This document shows positions 12,397 to 24,773 of a DNA stretch of 64,000 bases, in pieces. This DNA is from Vitis vinifera (taxonomy: Eukaryota > Streptophyta > Magnoliopsida > Vitales > Vitaceae). The stretch covers positions 5,962,501 to 6,026,500 of the forward strand of contig NC_081818.1 in the NCBI RefSeq assembly GCF_030704535.1, given 5' to 3'. How positions within the stretch are numbered: the stretch's first letter is position 1; every line of letters starts with the position of its first letter. The position numbers were made by a program, and so were the translations under genes. The notes below the pieces were generated by a model. It worked only from the letters and a program-made list of their open reading frames with translations. It was not told where the DNA came from and did not search any database.

Positions 12397-12964
12397 TAGA
12401 CCCTCAATCGTTAAGGACTTTATGTTGTAGCTTTATAGTGAAGCCTATCATTTGATTCTTGAGTTTTCTATTCATATCAAAATTAAATTATAATTTTATA
12501 CCAAATTAATTTATCATTATATCTATTTTTTTTTTTAACCTTATCAAATTATTAACATTTTATGTATTTTTTGTACTACTTTGACTATTTTAGATATTAT
12601 ATTTGATCCGATCATTACATGCAATTTGAATTATTTTTAAAGGGTTTTTATTTTGTAATTATTTTTATTAAGAGTGTAGGAGACATACTTATTCCTTATT
12701 GTAAGTCAAATGATAATTTGCATATGATATTTATTTTCGTGGTTGGAGGCCATTTGGACCGTCGGTGGCTCTTGCAGCTAAAAATAATTTCAGGCTATAG
12801 ACGAGCGGTGTGAACGTAGAGCACATGATAAGTCCCATGAGCTCTCCCGCATAATAATCTTTCTCGCAGATTTTCTATTTCACCCTTGCGACATTCGAAG
12901 CAACAATGATTCACCGGCCCATCTCCTCCCGATAAACAAAGAAAACATGGTCCCCCGAATCCCA

Positions 12965-12978
12965 AAACGACGTCGTTT
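12965..12978. promoter_or_regulatory. Palindromic AAACGACGTCGTTT promoter motif
   Basis: A perfect 14-bp palindrome 63 bp before the start codon of the methyltransferase-like gene. A near-identical motif sits upstream of the SEC-C gene at 33512-33527. Shared position and symmetry suggest a core-promoter factor site; the factor is not known from the sequence. Confidence 0.5.
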
Positions 12979-13040
12979 GGGAAAACACTAGTCCACGAAA
13001 CACAGATGTGAGGGAGATCTGAATTGGGAGTGACGAAGAC

Positions 13041-14940
13041 ATGGCTTTATCATCGAAGGGAGGGGTGAGCACTGTTACAGTTCTCGTTCTTTCCATCTCT
13101 GTCGCCGCCGTATTCCTCTTCTTCCTCCTCTCCTCCCTCTACTCCTGCTCTTGCCCCATCCCCCCCGCTCCTTCCTCCGTCGGCAGCGATGTCGGTGATG
13201 GTGGTGGTGGTGGTGGTGGCCGCGGCGGCAGTGGGGCATTTGAGGGTCGGATATCAACGAGTGCGGAGGATGTAGAGTGGGTGAAAGGTCAGATCAGAGT
13301 GAATGGTTTGAGAATGCAGGACAATGTGCTGCGTAAGGGCATCAATCCTCGCACTCGCCAGCAGCAGCTCCAAGATCTCATTGAGTAATCTCTCTCACTC
13401 ACTCACTCTCTCATCTCTTCGTATATGCGTGTTTGTTTCTGTATTTGTATCTGTACTGCCCGGTGTTATGACGTAGGGTTTCATTTGGTTTTGGGGCAGG
13501 TATACCAAAACAATAGAAAAGAAAAACTATGTTTTGAATCTTGAATATTTTGGGAGAAAACCAGCGAGTTCATTTAACCTAACCCAATACAACAATTTAG
13601 CTTGGCTTTACTGAGATTTTCCTCCCCATAGAAAAACGAAAAAAAAGAAAAAAAAAAAAGGAAAATTTGTTAGTGTGTATTCCGGTTAGTGTATCTCTCT
13701 CACAGAGTGTCTGTTTGGTTCGTGAGAAATGTGAGGAAAAGAAAAAGGAAGGAACTAGAATTTAGGAAGAGCAAAAGTAGATAATTTCACTCAGTTTAAC
13801 TTAATGTAGCAATTTGGCTTGGATAAGTTGATCTCTTCATTTCTTTGCACACAAACACAAAAAAATTGAAAACAAAAATCATAACTTTATCGATCTATCT
13901 ATCTATTGCTCGAGTTACAATTTGGTATCATATAGGGTCTCCTTGGATGATGACAAACTTGGGAAAAGAAAATGAAGTAATTGGAATTCGGGAAGTAGAG
14001 AAAATTAATAACTGTACACAATTGTGATCTGTCACAACACTTTTGCTTGGTTGAGATGATTTTTGTGTCTGCGAATAAAAAACAACTGAAATTAGCAGAT
14101 CCACTTTTTCCCTTTTTCTTTTTTCTCTTCCAGTTTTAGTTGCTAAATGACACTAATTTTGTTTTTGAACTGTGATCGGGTTCCATTTCTCTTCTTCTTT
14201 TTAATTTTCAACTTGCAAACCCAAATTTCTGCACATTTATCACATATTTGCTTTGAATCATGACTTAATTTCCTAAAATATCTAGATTCAAAGGAATATC
14301 TCACTATGAAGAACCTGGAGAGGGCAACCATACGGCACTCCCATGTCCTGGTGAGCTACTTGTAGAAGAGCACCATAGCAACTATGGTGAGCCCTGGGCA
14401 GGTGGCCGAGATGTGTTTGAGTTCATTGCTGAGTCGGTACACCTCAGTCCTGACTCCCGTGTCCTCGAGATTGGGTGTGGGACGCTTCGTGTTGGCTTGC
14501 ATTTCATTCGATACCTGAACCCTGAGCACTACCACTGTCTAGAGAGGGATGAGCTTTCCCTAATGGCTGCATTCAGGTATGAGCTTCCTTCCCAAGGCCT
14601 GTTGTACAAGCGTCCTCTGATTGTGAGAGGTGAAGATATGGATTTTAGCAGGTTTGGATCTGGAGTTGTGTATGATTTGATATATGCTAGTGCTGTATTT
14701 CTTCATATGCCTGATAAGCTTGTTTGGGTTGGATTGGAGAGGCTAGCAAATAAATTGAAACCTTATGAAGGTCGGATCTTTGTATCACATAATATAAAGT
14801 TCTGCTCGCGTTTGGGAGGAGAGGAGTGCACAAAGAGGCTTACAAGTTTAGGACTTGAGTATGTTGCCAAGCATACACATGACAGCTTACTCTTCAATCA
14901 TTATGAGATTTGGTTTGAGTTCAGGAGGTCAAAAGCTTAG
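13041..14940 (+). CDS. Membrane-anchored SAM-dependent methyltransferase-like protein, 332 aa
   Basis: Two exons, 13041-13384 and 14286-14940, joined over a 901-bp GT-AG intron, give 999 nt. The donor lies two bases before an in-frame TAA, and splicing makes a Glu codon (GA|A) followed by FKGISHYEEPG. Residues about 12-34 form one hydrophobic segment, likely a signal anchor. A Cys/Pro patch and a Gly-rich linker with seven glycines follow. The C-terminal domain has class I methyltransferase motif I, VLEIGCG (174-180), an acidic motif near LERDEL, and a late aromatic segment near HYEIWFEF. The reaction and substrate are unknown. The ATG is chosen because it opens a complete anchor and lies in a gene-like context; no frame extends upstream. 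Topology, with the enzyme domain outside the membrane, is inferred. Confidence 0.88.
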
Positions 14941-17104
14941 AGTTCTTTCAATTTAGTCTTTTTGGGTTTAGTTATTAGCGATTTTGAAGCAAGCAATGCA
15001 GCTGTCAGCTGAAAGTGGGCACATTGTGTTGCTCTTCGTTGGTATGGTGACATTTTTTGGAATGTTGGATTTTCAATGCTCTGTTGATATTTGTACGTGG
15101 AAGAAAGAAGGCTTACTCACTTGCAGATTTTTTTAGATGAATCGTAAATCTGGCAGGAAACAGGGGCCCTGCTTTGTAATTTTGACATGACAATGATTGT
15201 GTAACTATTATTTAGGTATTTGAGATTGAGTGCAAAAGAGGGGGCTTTGTGTTATTTGAGACTGACACCATGTAATGAGTAGTATATATTTGGGATTTAT
15301 TTAATTAGCTGCAGTACAGACATTTTATCTTGCCATTCTCTGCTGTTATTGATCATTGCACAGGAAACTCCTTTACACGCTTGCAATAAACTTGAATGAT
15401 TGTGTTCAAATAATCATTTACTTAAGTGGGGGCCTGCTTTCAATTAGTAAAACCATATGATTGATTTGCTTTTGACTGCAATGTAGTTATATGCTTGCTG
15501 ATGTGATTGTGTTTGTATGATGCTTCAAACCTTTCCGACATCAACATGTTTGTTTGTTTCTTGTTTTCTTAATGGTAACTAGTCTTATAGAAATGGATTC
15601 AGATTTGAAGTTTGTATGATATTCAGGGGTTGCTGCTGTGGAAACCTCCCTTCGGAGGCAAATTTAAGGTAAACATGGTGGTACCTAGGGTATAAACAAG
15701 ATAAAGTTGAGTAGATTTTTTTGTCATGAGAAAGGGATTTCAACAAGGACAAAAGTTGCTAGTCCTAGAGCCATTGGAGCATGTTTTCAAGCTAGAGAAA
15801 TTTGTTAATCAATCCGTGAAATTAGGCTTTAACTTAACTAGTTCTAGTGGAATTTTCGTCCAGTTGATATTTACATTTTCATGTATTTCCTTTAGTAGAC
15901 TTGTGGATATTTTGAAGGTCTTTGTTACTTAGACAGTAATGATCATGCCTGCATTCAACTTCCCGGGTTTGCTTTGGCCGTTTCCTAAACCTGATTCCTT
16001 TTGTGCTCATCACATCAAGTTTCTTTCGGTGAGGTTTAGATTTTACTATCTTCAAAGTTCTAGTACACTAGTTGGTAATCCTGAGGGAAGATTAATTCTC
16101 TGAACAAAGTTCAACCGTTTCTGCCTTCTTGCCAGTTGGTGACAATTCTTTCTGGGACGGGGATCTACGTAAGAAGGATCCCCCACAACTGTTTAGTTCC
16201 TCAGTATGCATCTGACTCACAACCTCACAATGCCTAGAGATTTTGGAAAATCCAGAAAGTTGTCATATTTTATGAGAGAATTTGCTATACCAAAATGGGT
16301 TCCTGTGGATTTTCTTTGTTGGCTTGGAGGAGAGGTTATAGGACAGTTCCTGTCCAAGTGGAGGATGTGAACCCTCTCTGTACTTCGCCTTATCCTCGGC
16401 TTCTATGGGATTTTTTATTTTCGCTTGAAACTTTTGGAGAGCTGAATATTTATTCCCTTGTCCGGCTGTTGATAGAAGATTGTTGCTATTTAATTTTTTG
16501 ATGTCATTTCCCAGTCATTATTCCGAGCTTCCGTATTTTTTGAATCTGAGTTGAGTATAATCGTGTTTAGATCAAATTCATACGAAAACAGGTAACATAA
16601 ATATGATTTGAATTAATCTATTTGAGAATGGTGTTGATTAAAGTGATTATAATCATAACTTATTTAATTGATTCATTTAAATTTTGATTGAATAAATACA
16701 TTAATTAAGTCTAAATTATCCGATTTTATGATGTATTATCTATTTAATAATTAGATGGGTCCATTTATTTGGTGGAGGGTCTGAGTTTTAATACAATATG
16801 GATATAATCTATCAACATGATCTATTTATTTATTTAAGAGAATAAATAATTGAAAAAATGATACTTTTCTCACATTTCTTATTCCTCTTTTTATTAGTAA
16901 TTTATTTTTTGTATTCCTCTTTCTTTTATCACCTTTGATGTTCTTTTAGAAAAAATATTGAAAGGATTTAGTGGGTGTTAAGTAAAACTTGATATTTATT
17001 ATTTAATGATTTAAGTCAATTTTAAATTAAATTATTTTTAAGAAGGTGTTTGGTAAATCAATTTAATATAAAAATTATTATTAAGTTTTACCAAACAATA
17101 TATA
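14941..17104. other. 3' UTR of the methyltransferase-like gene, then intergenic spacer
   Basis: The first 300-400 bp are likely 3' UTR. The rest, to about 16.5 kb, is less AT-rich but holds no recognised gene. A 68-codon frame at 16295-16501 has no domain. From 16.5 kb the sequence becomes strongly AT-rich. Confidence 0.45.
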
Positions 17105-17511
17105 TATTAAGCATAGATTATTGGGCTTTAATGTTCACGTCGGATTGGGCTAGTCCAGGGGTTAGGCTTAGACTTCAAAAGTTAGTTCGGTTTAGGCTAG
17201 TAGGCAAATGGGCCAAATTCACATTCTTGGAAACAATTATGAGTCATGACACTATTTCATGGAAAAATTGCCATATAGGGTGGGTTGGGTGTGATAATAA
17301 CCGTTATACATTAAGCATAAATTTTTGGGCTTTACTGTTCGGGTCGGATTGGGCTACTCCAGGGGTTAGGCTTAGACTAAAAAAGTTAGCTCGGTTCGGG
17401 CCAGTAGGCAAATGGGCCAAATTCAAATTCTTGGAAACAATTATGAGTCATGACATTATTTCATGGGAAAATCACCATATAAGGTGGGTTGGATGTGATA
17501 ATAACCTTGAA
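17105..17511. repeat. Two tandem copies of a 204-bp unit
   Basis: 17105-17308 and 17309-17511 align along their length. Both contain TTAAGCATA, GGTCGGATTGGGCTA-like and GGCAAATGGGCCAAATTC segments and end in GGTTGGRTGTGATAATAACC. Differences are scattered substitutions, so the duplication is old. A third partial copy of the unit's end lies at 19587-19618. Confidence 0.88.
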
Positions 17512-17903
17512 GGATCATATGCTTTGATAAGTCTTTAAATGTCTTAAAATACAAAAAGTCAAATATACAATCATATTTTTCATTTTAAAATCAATCATAT
17601 TCTTACTTTGTCTTTTCTAATTATTATTATCATTATAAATAATATATCAAATAAAAATAATATTAATACTAATACATATAAATAATATAATAATTAATCA
17701 CAAATTATTTTCAATAATTAAAATAAATAAATTTATTATGTTTTTTATTATAAAGATTTCATAAGAAAATATTACAACAATTATTTTTTTATATTTTTAT
17801 TAAATAGATTTAGAAATTTTGAGTTGTTTAACCTTATAATATAACTATTAAGAAAAAATCATAATAAAAAAACTATTTTTATAATATGTGAGAAGAGGAT
17901 TAT

Positions 17904-19581
17904 TGTCAACCCCTTAGCTCCTTGACCCAATGATGGAGTAAAGGGCCTCATGGGTAGGCCTTGCACCCATGAGGATCCTAGGAGGAGAACCGAGAAAGCC
18001 TGGAGGTTTGGTGGTTCAAGCCTCAAGAAGTGAAATGAAGAGATTGGCACAAGCTATGTGCACACTAGACACGCACTAGGCGTAGGTTGCGTGTACACCA
18101 CGCGCACATCAGACAGACACAATGCGCACATCCGTCCCGCACTTGCGTGCACACTAGATCATGCGCATGCACACACCAGGCTGCACACTCAACACACATC
18201 TTGCATATTTGGGACTATGGTGGCGGTGTAGATGGAGGGTGAGGTTTCTTATGAAATATAATTATTATTTATTTAAATATTCCATTATGTTTCCTCAAGG
18301 GGGTTTGATGTCTCTTTTAGACATCTCGAGAATGACCCGTAATGCTCTTTAAGGAGGGGTATGTGACTGAAGGGGTACCAAGGCTAAGCCTTGACTACAC
18401 TAAGGGAGCACCATGGCACAACCTTGGGTGTGCCTAGGACACATGGATGGCACACTAGCATGCACACATGGGCTCCACGACATGTGTGGTGTGCACCCTA
18501 TGACTGCAATGGCACAGGGCCTAATAATCTAATACAACCTACCTCCTCCCCGCGTTAGCACGAGGGCGCCTAAAGACTTGCATTGAGCCAATTGGAGAAG
18601 CCATGAGTGCAATGTCATGGCTCGATGGGACACTAGACATGCAACCGACTCAGACTCATGACACCTATGCATGCATAAGGGTGTAATGCCTTGTGCATGA
18701 GGATGGAATAGCCATGGGCGCAATGCCATGGCTCGATGTTGTGGATCAGTGGCTAGATAGGAAGCTTTAAGGCAACAAACAAGATTGGTGGTGCATAGCA
18801 TGGGCAAGGCAATAGTGAGCCTTGGCTAACAGAGGGGGCTTGACACATGCCCTAGGTAATGGGTACCTTGACAAGGCATAAGCTTAGACATCAGTGTGAG
18901 GAAGACACACTAATGCACCAAATGCACTTGATCAACTGGTTGATGCACAGTGCTGGTTTAGAAAGCCTTGGTCAAAAACACCTTGATGGACACTCGATCA
19001 TAGGAGGCACTTTACGAGGAGGAGACACCTTGTTAGGGGAACTCATCAACAACTCCATGAGAAATGACTTAAAGAAACAACAGCTAGCTAGTGACAATAG
19101 GTTGATCAATGCAACACATGAAATGACAACAAATAGACTTAACAACAAAGAACTGATAGGTAGCTGAGAAGCTAGTGGTTGGTGTGAAGGGACAACTTGA
19201 TTCAGAGGGGTGTCTCTAGATGAGTGGTTATGGGTGGTTACATAACTATCGATAGGCTCCCTTAGTTAAAAATTTGAAAGAAAACTGCAAGCTGAGTGTT
19301 ATAAAATTCCTCATGCATCTTTGAGACAGAGGGTGGGAAAGTTACTGAATGCTTAGGGTGTAAAGCATTGCAATCCTCTGATTCTTGTAAAGTGTTGTAA
19401 CACTTTGAAAAAAGTTTTGTATCTTGTAGTTGATTGGGATAATACAAGTTGGGAAGTATTCCCATAATTGTTTTGGTCTGATTACACTGCTTTTATAAGG
19501 CTTAAGGGAAAGGTTGGCTAAGGAAGGGTACTTAACATTGCACACAAAGAAAAATTTAGAGGGATTTTCAAGGGTGTGACA
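17904..19581. repeat. Probable solo LTR with TGTCA...TGACA ends, 1.68 kb
   Basis: The segment begins TGTCAACCCC and ends AGGGTGTGACA, the inverted ends expected of a plant LTR. It is clearly more GC-rich than both flanks. The five bases before it (ATTAT, 17899-17903) and after it (ATTAC, 19582-19586) match at four of five positions, as an old target duplication would. Many CACGCAC/GTGCAC-like words cluster at 18055-18185. No Gag or Pol coding is present. Class (likely Ty3/gypsy) is inferred only from length and ends. Confidence 0.6.
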
Positions 19582-20899
19582 ATTACCATATAGGATGGGT
19601 TGGGTGTGATAATGATCGGGAAGGGTGATATCTTTTGATAATTATTGGGGAAGACAATAATAGGCTTAAAATTTAAAAATGTCATTCAACTAAAAACTTT
19701 TAAAATTCAACGCATTTAAAGCAATTTACTTGTTTTGTCGTGACAATTATGGTGTGTGGATTCCACATTTATTGTAATTATTGACATTCAAAATTCAAAT
19801 CAAAATTGTGGGTTTAACCTTTACGACTATTATATATAACAATAGTAGAATTTGTTATTTAAATTTATTATTTTAAAAAAATACTTTTAAGAAATATTTT
19901 TAAAATAACATTTAATGTGTTTTTTTTTGTATTTTTATTCTATTTTTTAATTTTATTAAGAACAAAATAAGTTTCATAATTATATAATAAAAATTATGAT
20001 TTTTTTTCATATATATATATATATTAAATTTTAAATTGATAAATCATGTTTTTGTATTAAATTCGGGAAAGATAAAATGCTTAATTTTTCATTTAAATTA
20101 TCTAAAAAGAATAAGAAAATGATGGAGAATGTTTAATTGTTTTTTATTTTTTATAATAAAATAATTTTAAAAAAATTATGTGATTTTTCTATATATTTTT
20201 CCTTTGCATAATGTTTCTTTCTTAATTTTTATATATAATTTTATTTTTCTTCACTACATAGAGTGGATGATGTCAATACATATGATATGTTAAATATTAA
20301 TGAGGTATAAAAAGTGACTCTTAAGACTATTACTTTTATTATAAAATACAAGTACGACAAAAATATATTATAATTACGATATAAATACACTTACATTACA
20401 ATACATAACAATAAAACCTAATTGAGAAAATTTTGAACTTTTTTATAAAAGTGATAGTTTTGTATGATCATTCTATACTTTATAACATACTTATATTATG
20501 AATCATTTTAGAAACAAAATGAAGAACTAATTTGAATTCATGAGACTCGCATTTTTTTTAATTTATATATATACAAAAATTATTAAATAATTTTAATGCA
20601 CTGGGTGAATGATGTTAATATACTGATATGATGTGTTAATACAAATAGACTATGAATAAATATTTTTAGTATTATTACTTTTGTAATAAAATATATGTAC
20701 GACATAAATGCACTGTACTTACAATATAAATACAATAACGTTATAATATATTACAATATAATTTAATTTAATTTTGTTTAATTTTTTTCACATGCTATAT
20801 TATACAACGAATGGTTGTGTGTTATTCTATTGAATAGTTGTGTGTTATTCAATTGAATATTTGTATATTATTCAATTGATTAAGAATTATTTATGATAT
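19582..20899. other. Third repeat-unit remnant and AT-rich spacer
   Basis: Starts with CCATATAGGATGGGTTGGG, matching the ends of the 204-bp units near 17275 and 17476. It then runs into AT-rich sequence with repeated GATATGTTAA/GATGATGT-like stretches at about 20270 and 20610, which suggests a further old duplication. No gene seen. Confidence 0.5.
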
Positions 20900-21424
20900 T
20901 GTAGACCCTTCCTCTTTTCAAACCAAGTGTAATGGTTTGTTGTTATTATTTTATTATTACTATTTTTATAATTTGAAATAAAAGGCATTCCATGACCACC
21001 CGGGAGAGTGGAATTTTTCCATTTTTTTAAGTAGGGGGACCTCTTTTTAGAGAAGGACCAGCTGCATGGACGGGTGGCAAGGAGCATGGCTGGCCATGGT
21101 GGTGGTTGAAGACGACATGCTTGTTGATCGGTGAATAGGAGAGCGGGTAGTGGCTTGCCAAGGAAGACAGAAACAAGAAAGAAAAAATGGGAGGTCTGGG
21201 AGCTTCGGAGAGAGGATTCTGCAGAGAGAGATGTGCTTTTTTTGGTACTGGTAGAGGAGAGATATTTTGGTGAGCTGCAGGAGAGGTGGTTTTTTTTTTT
21301 GAGAGAAAAAAACAGAGAAAGAAAGAGGGGGGACTAGGGATTTTGTGAGGAGTTGCAGAGAGTTGGGAGATCCTGGAGCTTCTGAGGGAGGATTCGTTTA
21401 GCTAGGGGCAGCAAGCTGTGAGAA

Positions 21425-21479
21425 GTAAAAAAAAAAGGCTTGGGGGGGGGGGGGGGGGGGGGGGGAATATTTTTTTTTT
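21425..21479. repeat. Homopolymer cluster with a 24-base poly-G run
   Basis: A poly-A run (about 21427-21436), then 24 consecutive G at 21442-21465, then poly-T (21471-21479). A run this long could form G-quadruplexes and is prone to length error in sequencing, so its exact size should not be trusted. Confidence 0.9.
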
Positions 21480-22236
21480 AGAGCATCCTTTTGCTGGAAG
21501 AAAACAACGAGGAGGGGATTAGACAGAGGAAGTTGCAGGTTGGTTCCTTGAAGAGAAAACCAGAGGTGTCCGGAAAGAGTTTGAGCAGAAAGCAAGCCAT
21601 ATTATCTTCGCTTGAGGACTCAGGTATGACCATTAGGAGTTTTTTCACTTTGTATTACTTGATTTTCGTCTCTTCACATCGTTGATCTTAGGCATGGTTT
21701 GATGGTTTTTGTTATTATGTTCATTCTACTCTGTTCTTTATTCGGTTTCTCTGTTTTCCCTCAAATGACTGGGATATGGTTTACTTTCTTTGAGCTTGAT
21801 GTTTGATTAAATACACAAAATCTTACTGCTCGTCCCACCAGTTGGCATTTTGTTCATCGCTCATGAAACGAGGTTTTGCCTAATAATTGCTTGAGTTCTT
21901 GCTTTGTTTTATCTATTTCATTCTCCATACTTTTGTGCTCACATGTGTTTAATTGTGAAAATGCCTTGGACTGTGTATCACCCTTTGTAGACTGTGTATC
22001 CCCCTTTGAGAAAGCTTTGGCTGCTCCTAATCTGGAAGATGAATGTCACTCGAACTTATTTGGACTGAAAATAAAGAAATAATGACTGCCAAAGCAAGGC
22101 ATTAATGCCATCTTTCAACTGTTGATAATTCTGGATACATATTCGAGCCTCAACAAGGGTAGGTTGTTGCCTACCCAGTAGATATGAGATACTGTCACTT
22201 TGAGAACAGGGTTTGGATGTTCAGCTGAGAGTGTTA

Positions 22237-22920
22237 ACAGAGAAGAAGAGGCCTCATTTGAACACTGTGTCATCCCCCATGGCCCGAAACTCTAGTGTTT
22301 CTCCCGATAACCGAAGCGTTGATGCAACTTACGTCCAGTATCAGAATCAAAAACTTGTTCAACAGTTAGAGGTGCAGAAGCATGAGTTGCATGATCTTGA
22401 AGACAAAACCAAAGAATTAAAAGACATACAGACTTCATATGATGACATGTTGATTACCACGAACCCACTCTAGAGTTAGTTGGTTGATGATTTAATCCTA
22501 CTTGGAATACGAGCGGGGGGAGGTCAAAATGCTATACAAACCTTGGGCCATGCAGACCATTCTCGAGGTCTAATTCCATCATGTCTTGCTGAGGAGATAT
22601 TTCTCTATAGACTGCTAGAAACAGATTCTGTTGAAAGCAATGGGAATGATGGAATTATCAAATATGTTGAAGAAGCCCTTGCTTTGCGACATTCTTCTAC
22701 TCTAGAGTTGATGAAATCCCTGGAAGATACCATTGATACTCAAAGGGTCAAAACAAAAAACATAGCACAGGCTTTGCATGGAAAGCTATCTGCAGAAAAT
22801 GCTATCATCCAATTAAGTAAGATTGATGATTTGATGAAAGAGGAGGCTAACAATCTGCGTGAGGTTATTGATGCTCTTCACTTAAAGCATAAGGAATATG
22901 TTGATGGGATGACACAAAAA
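22237..22920 (+). pseudogene. Intronless N-terminal fragment of a HUB1/HUB2-type (BRE1) E3 ubiquitin ligase
   Basis: The translation reads KKRPHLNT, MARNSSVSPDN, QYQNQKLVQQLEVQKHELHD, SYDDML, VDDLILLGIRAGGGQ, EEALALRHSSTLELM and IQLSKIDDLMKEEANNLRE, in the order seen at the N terminus of plant histone H2B mono-ubiquitination ligases. Two codons in NPL*S*LVDD have become stops where Trp and Gln are expected, near 22471-22480, so it is dead. About 680 bp is read with no intron, although the family gene has many, which points to capture from a spliced RNA. The RING domain is absent. Confidence 0.8.
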
Positions 22921-23455
22921 TTGGTAGTTGCATGGAATGTGATGATTCCAGGGAGATGCCGGAGATGAATTTTTTGACACGGACTGTGATGAATATCTGG
23001 ATTGGCGCAAAACGGTTTTGGTGAAGAAGGTCTAAATCTATTCAATCGTACAGAGCCAGAGGGTTTTGAGCCATGTGATTATGCATTTGCAGGGGCAATT
23101 ATTGCTTGTGTTTGGTTGGCAGTGTTGATACATGGACGACAACTCCATGCTCAGCTTGTCCAGCTATGTTTTGATTCTATCTTTCCAGTAGGGAATGCAC
23201 TGATAGTAATGCATGCAAGATGTGGTGTGGTTGAGGCGACCCATTATGTTTTTCTAACAATGTATTATTTGGGTTCAATATCCTGGAACGTCATGATTGC
23301 AGCTCTGGGTCAACAAGGACATGCCATGCTGATCTAGTTGAAGAGGGACTTTGCTACTTTGAATCTCTGTCAGGCCTTTATGGTATATGCCCATGCCCGC
23401 CTATTTGGAAGACACTTCTTGCTGGTTATAGGATTTATGGGAACATGAATTAGGG
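22921..23455 (+). pseudogene. PPR (DYW-group) protein fragment, internally deleted
   Basis: Directly after the HUB piece the translation shifts to pentatricopeptide repeat sequence: VAWNVMIPG, EMPEMNFLTRTVM, AQNGFGEEGLNLF, GFEPCDYAFAGAI, HGRQLHAQLVQL, GNALIVMHARCGVVEA, SISWNVMIAALGQQGHA, and after a frame change EEGL.YFESLSGLYGI fused to PIWKTLLAGYRIYGNMN. The family sequence would have tens of residues between the last two blocks, so there is a deletion near 23387. At least three frame changes or stops occur. Complete PPR proteins of this type bind organelle RNA; this fragment cannot function. Confidence 0.8.
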
Positions 23456-23499
23456 TATTCCCCATATGCATGCAGTGCATGCATGTATAGCTACATGAA

Positions 23500-24475
23500 A
23501 CACTCCACCGCCCACCTTCTCAAGAACCTACATGCCCATCACCACACCAAACCCATTCCTCCTCACCACCTCTCCTATTCATCTCCATCTTTCACACACC
23601 GGTGGCATGTTTTCAGTGTTCATTCATCCTTCATCCCACTTAAACTAACCCATTATTCTCCTCATTTCCATACCTATACATGCTACCTATTCTTTTTAAA
23701 CCCATTGAACACATTCTCATACTCCCTCATGTTTTTCTCTTTCTACACCACACCACATATCCATTCTTTTTAAATGTCCTTCAAACCCATCCCCCATACT
23801 CACTACCAGCTACCCATACCTCCTTCATTCACTCTATATTCATTTATCTTCTATTCTTCCATTCGCATGGAATTTACGTGCATGACTCCCTAACCCTTTC
23901 CAACACCTTTCCTTGAAATCCACTTTCCACCAAGCTCACTCCCCATTACCACCAACCATCCATGCTATCAATAATACCCACACTCACAATTCCATCATAT
24001 CCAAGGCTATGCACCATTTATCATACCTCGTGCATACCAAACCCATTTCCCTTCCACCACATTCCTTCATACCCATTTTCTTTCAAACCCATCATACATA
24101 CTCCTCCATACCCGTCCTTCATGCCCACTTCATACCCATTCTTCAATTTTCTCATACCCATCTCCATGCGTACACGTATCACCCATCTTCTATACCCCCA
24201 TGCATATCACCACATTTCTCTCTCTACATCCAAGCATACCTATTTTCTCTTATCCCACCCATGTCATCACCTCCATGAAACCCACTGTCTTCATGATCAT
24301 TCTCTATATCCCCATGCCCGTTCTATCAATTCTCATGCATGCATGGTCCTCATCTATACCCATTTCTCTCATTTATCACCTTCATCATTTTCCAAACTTC
24401 CATACCCGTGCATACCACTAATCCTTCCAATACCCATCCTACCCACATGTTTTCATTAGGAACCCATCCTACCAT
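23500..24475 (+). repeat. G-poor, C/T/A-rich low-complexity tract of about 1 kb
   Basis: For nearly 1 kb the + strand has very few G and is made of short words such as TACCCAT, CATACCC, CACCAC and TTCCAT in irregular order. Long frames open here only because the composition avoids stops (TAG and TGA need G); they have no domain. It sits between the PPR and Hsp70 fragments inside the LTR-type element. Confidence 0.8.
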
Positions 24476-24617
24476 AACCATGTGAAGTGCTAGCTATTTG
24501 GGCATCCACTGTGAAAGTAAACCTGTGAGCATGAGTCCTATTAAAAACATGTTGAACCAAATATGGAGTTATCAAGCCATGACATCACATAAATTTGACC
24601 ATGAGTCGGGCTTATCC

Positions 24618-24716
24618 AATTGTGGCAGTTTGCATGGCTACCTACAATGGCGAAGAAAAGTGGTTTAGCGCTGAGGAAATCTTCACAATGGTTCACATCA
24701 AGTTGCGGGATTTTCA
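24618..24716 (+). pseudogene. Probable Hsp70 ATPase-domain fragment
   Basis: A short frame reads ATYNGEEKWFSAEEIFTMVH followed by IKLRDF, close to the Hsp70 segment KGEEKQFSAEEISSMVLIKMRE. It ends at a TGA near 24718. Only about 33 codons are recognisable, so the call is moderate. It would be the third host gene piece in the element. Confidence 0.5.
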
Positions 24717-24773
24717 ATGATTTAAGAGCTACTGCTCCTGGGAACTAAGGCACGACATCAGAGGTTAACAAGA

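Noticed and set aside
13075-13257. Minus-strand His/Arg-rich frame
   Set aside because: It is the shadow of the polyglycine- and Ser-coding part of the methyltransferase-like gene.
18529-19167. Frames inside the 17.9-19.6 kb block
   Set aside because: Short, on opposite strands and without Pol or Gag motifs; LTRs often show such chance frames.
23483-24459. Long overlapping reading frames rich in His, Pro, Ser and Tyr
   Set aside because: They overlap in several frames, have no domain, and exist because the strand lacks G and so lacks TAG and TGA stops.
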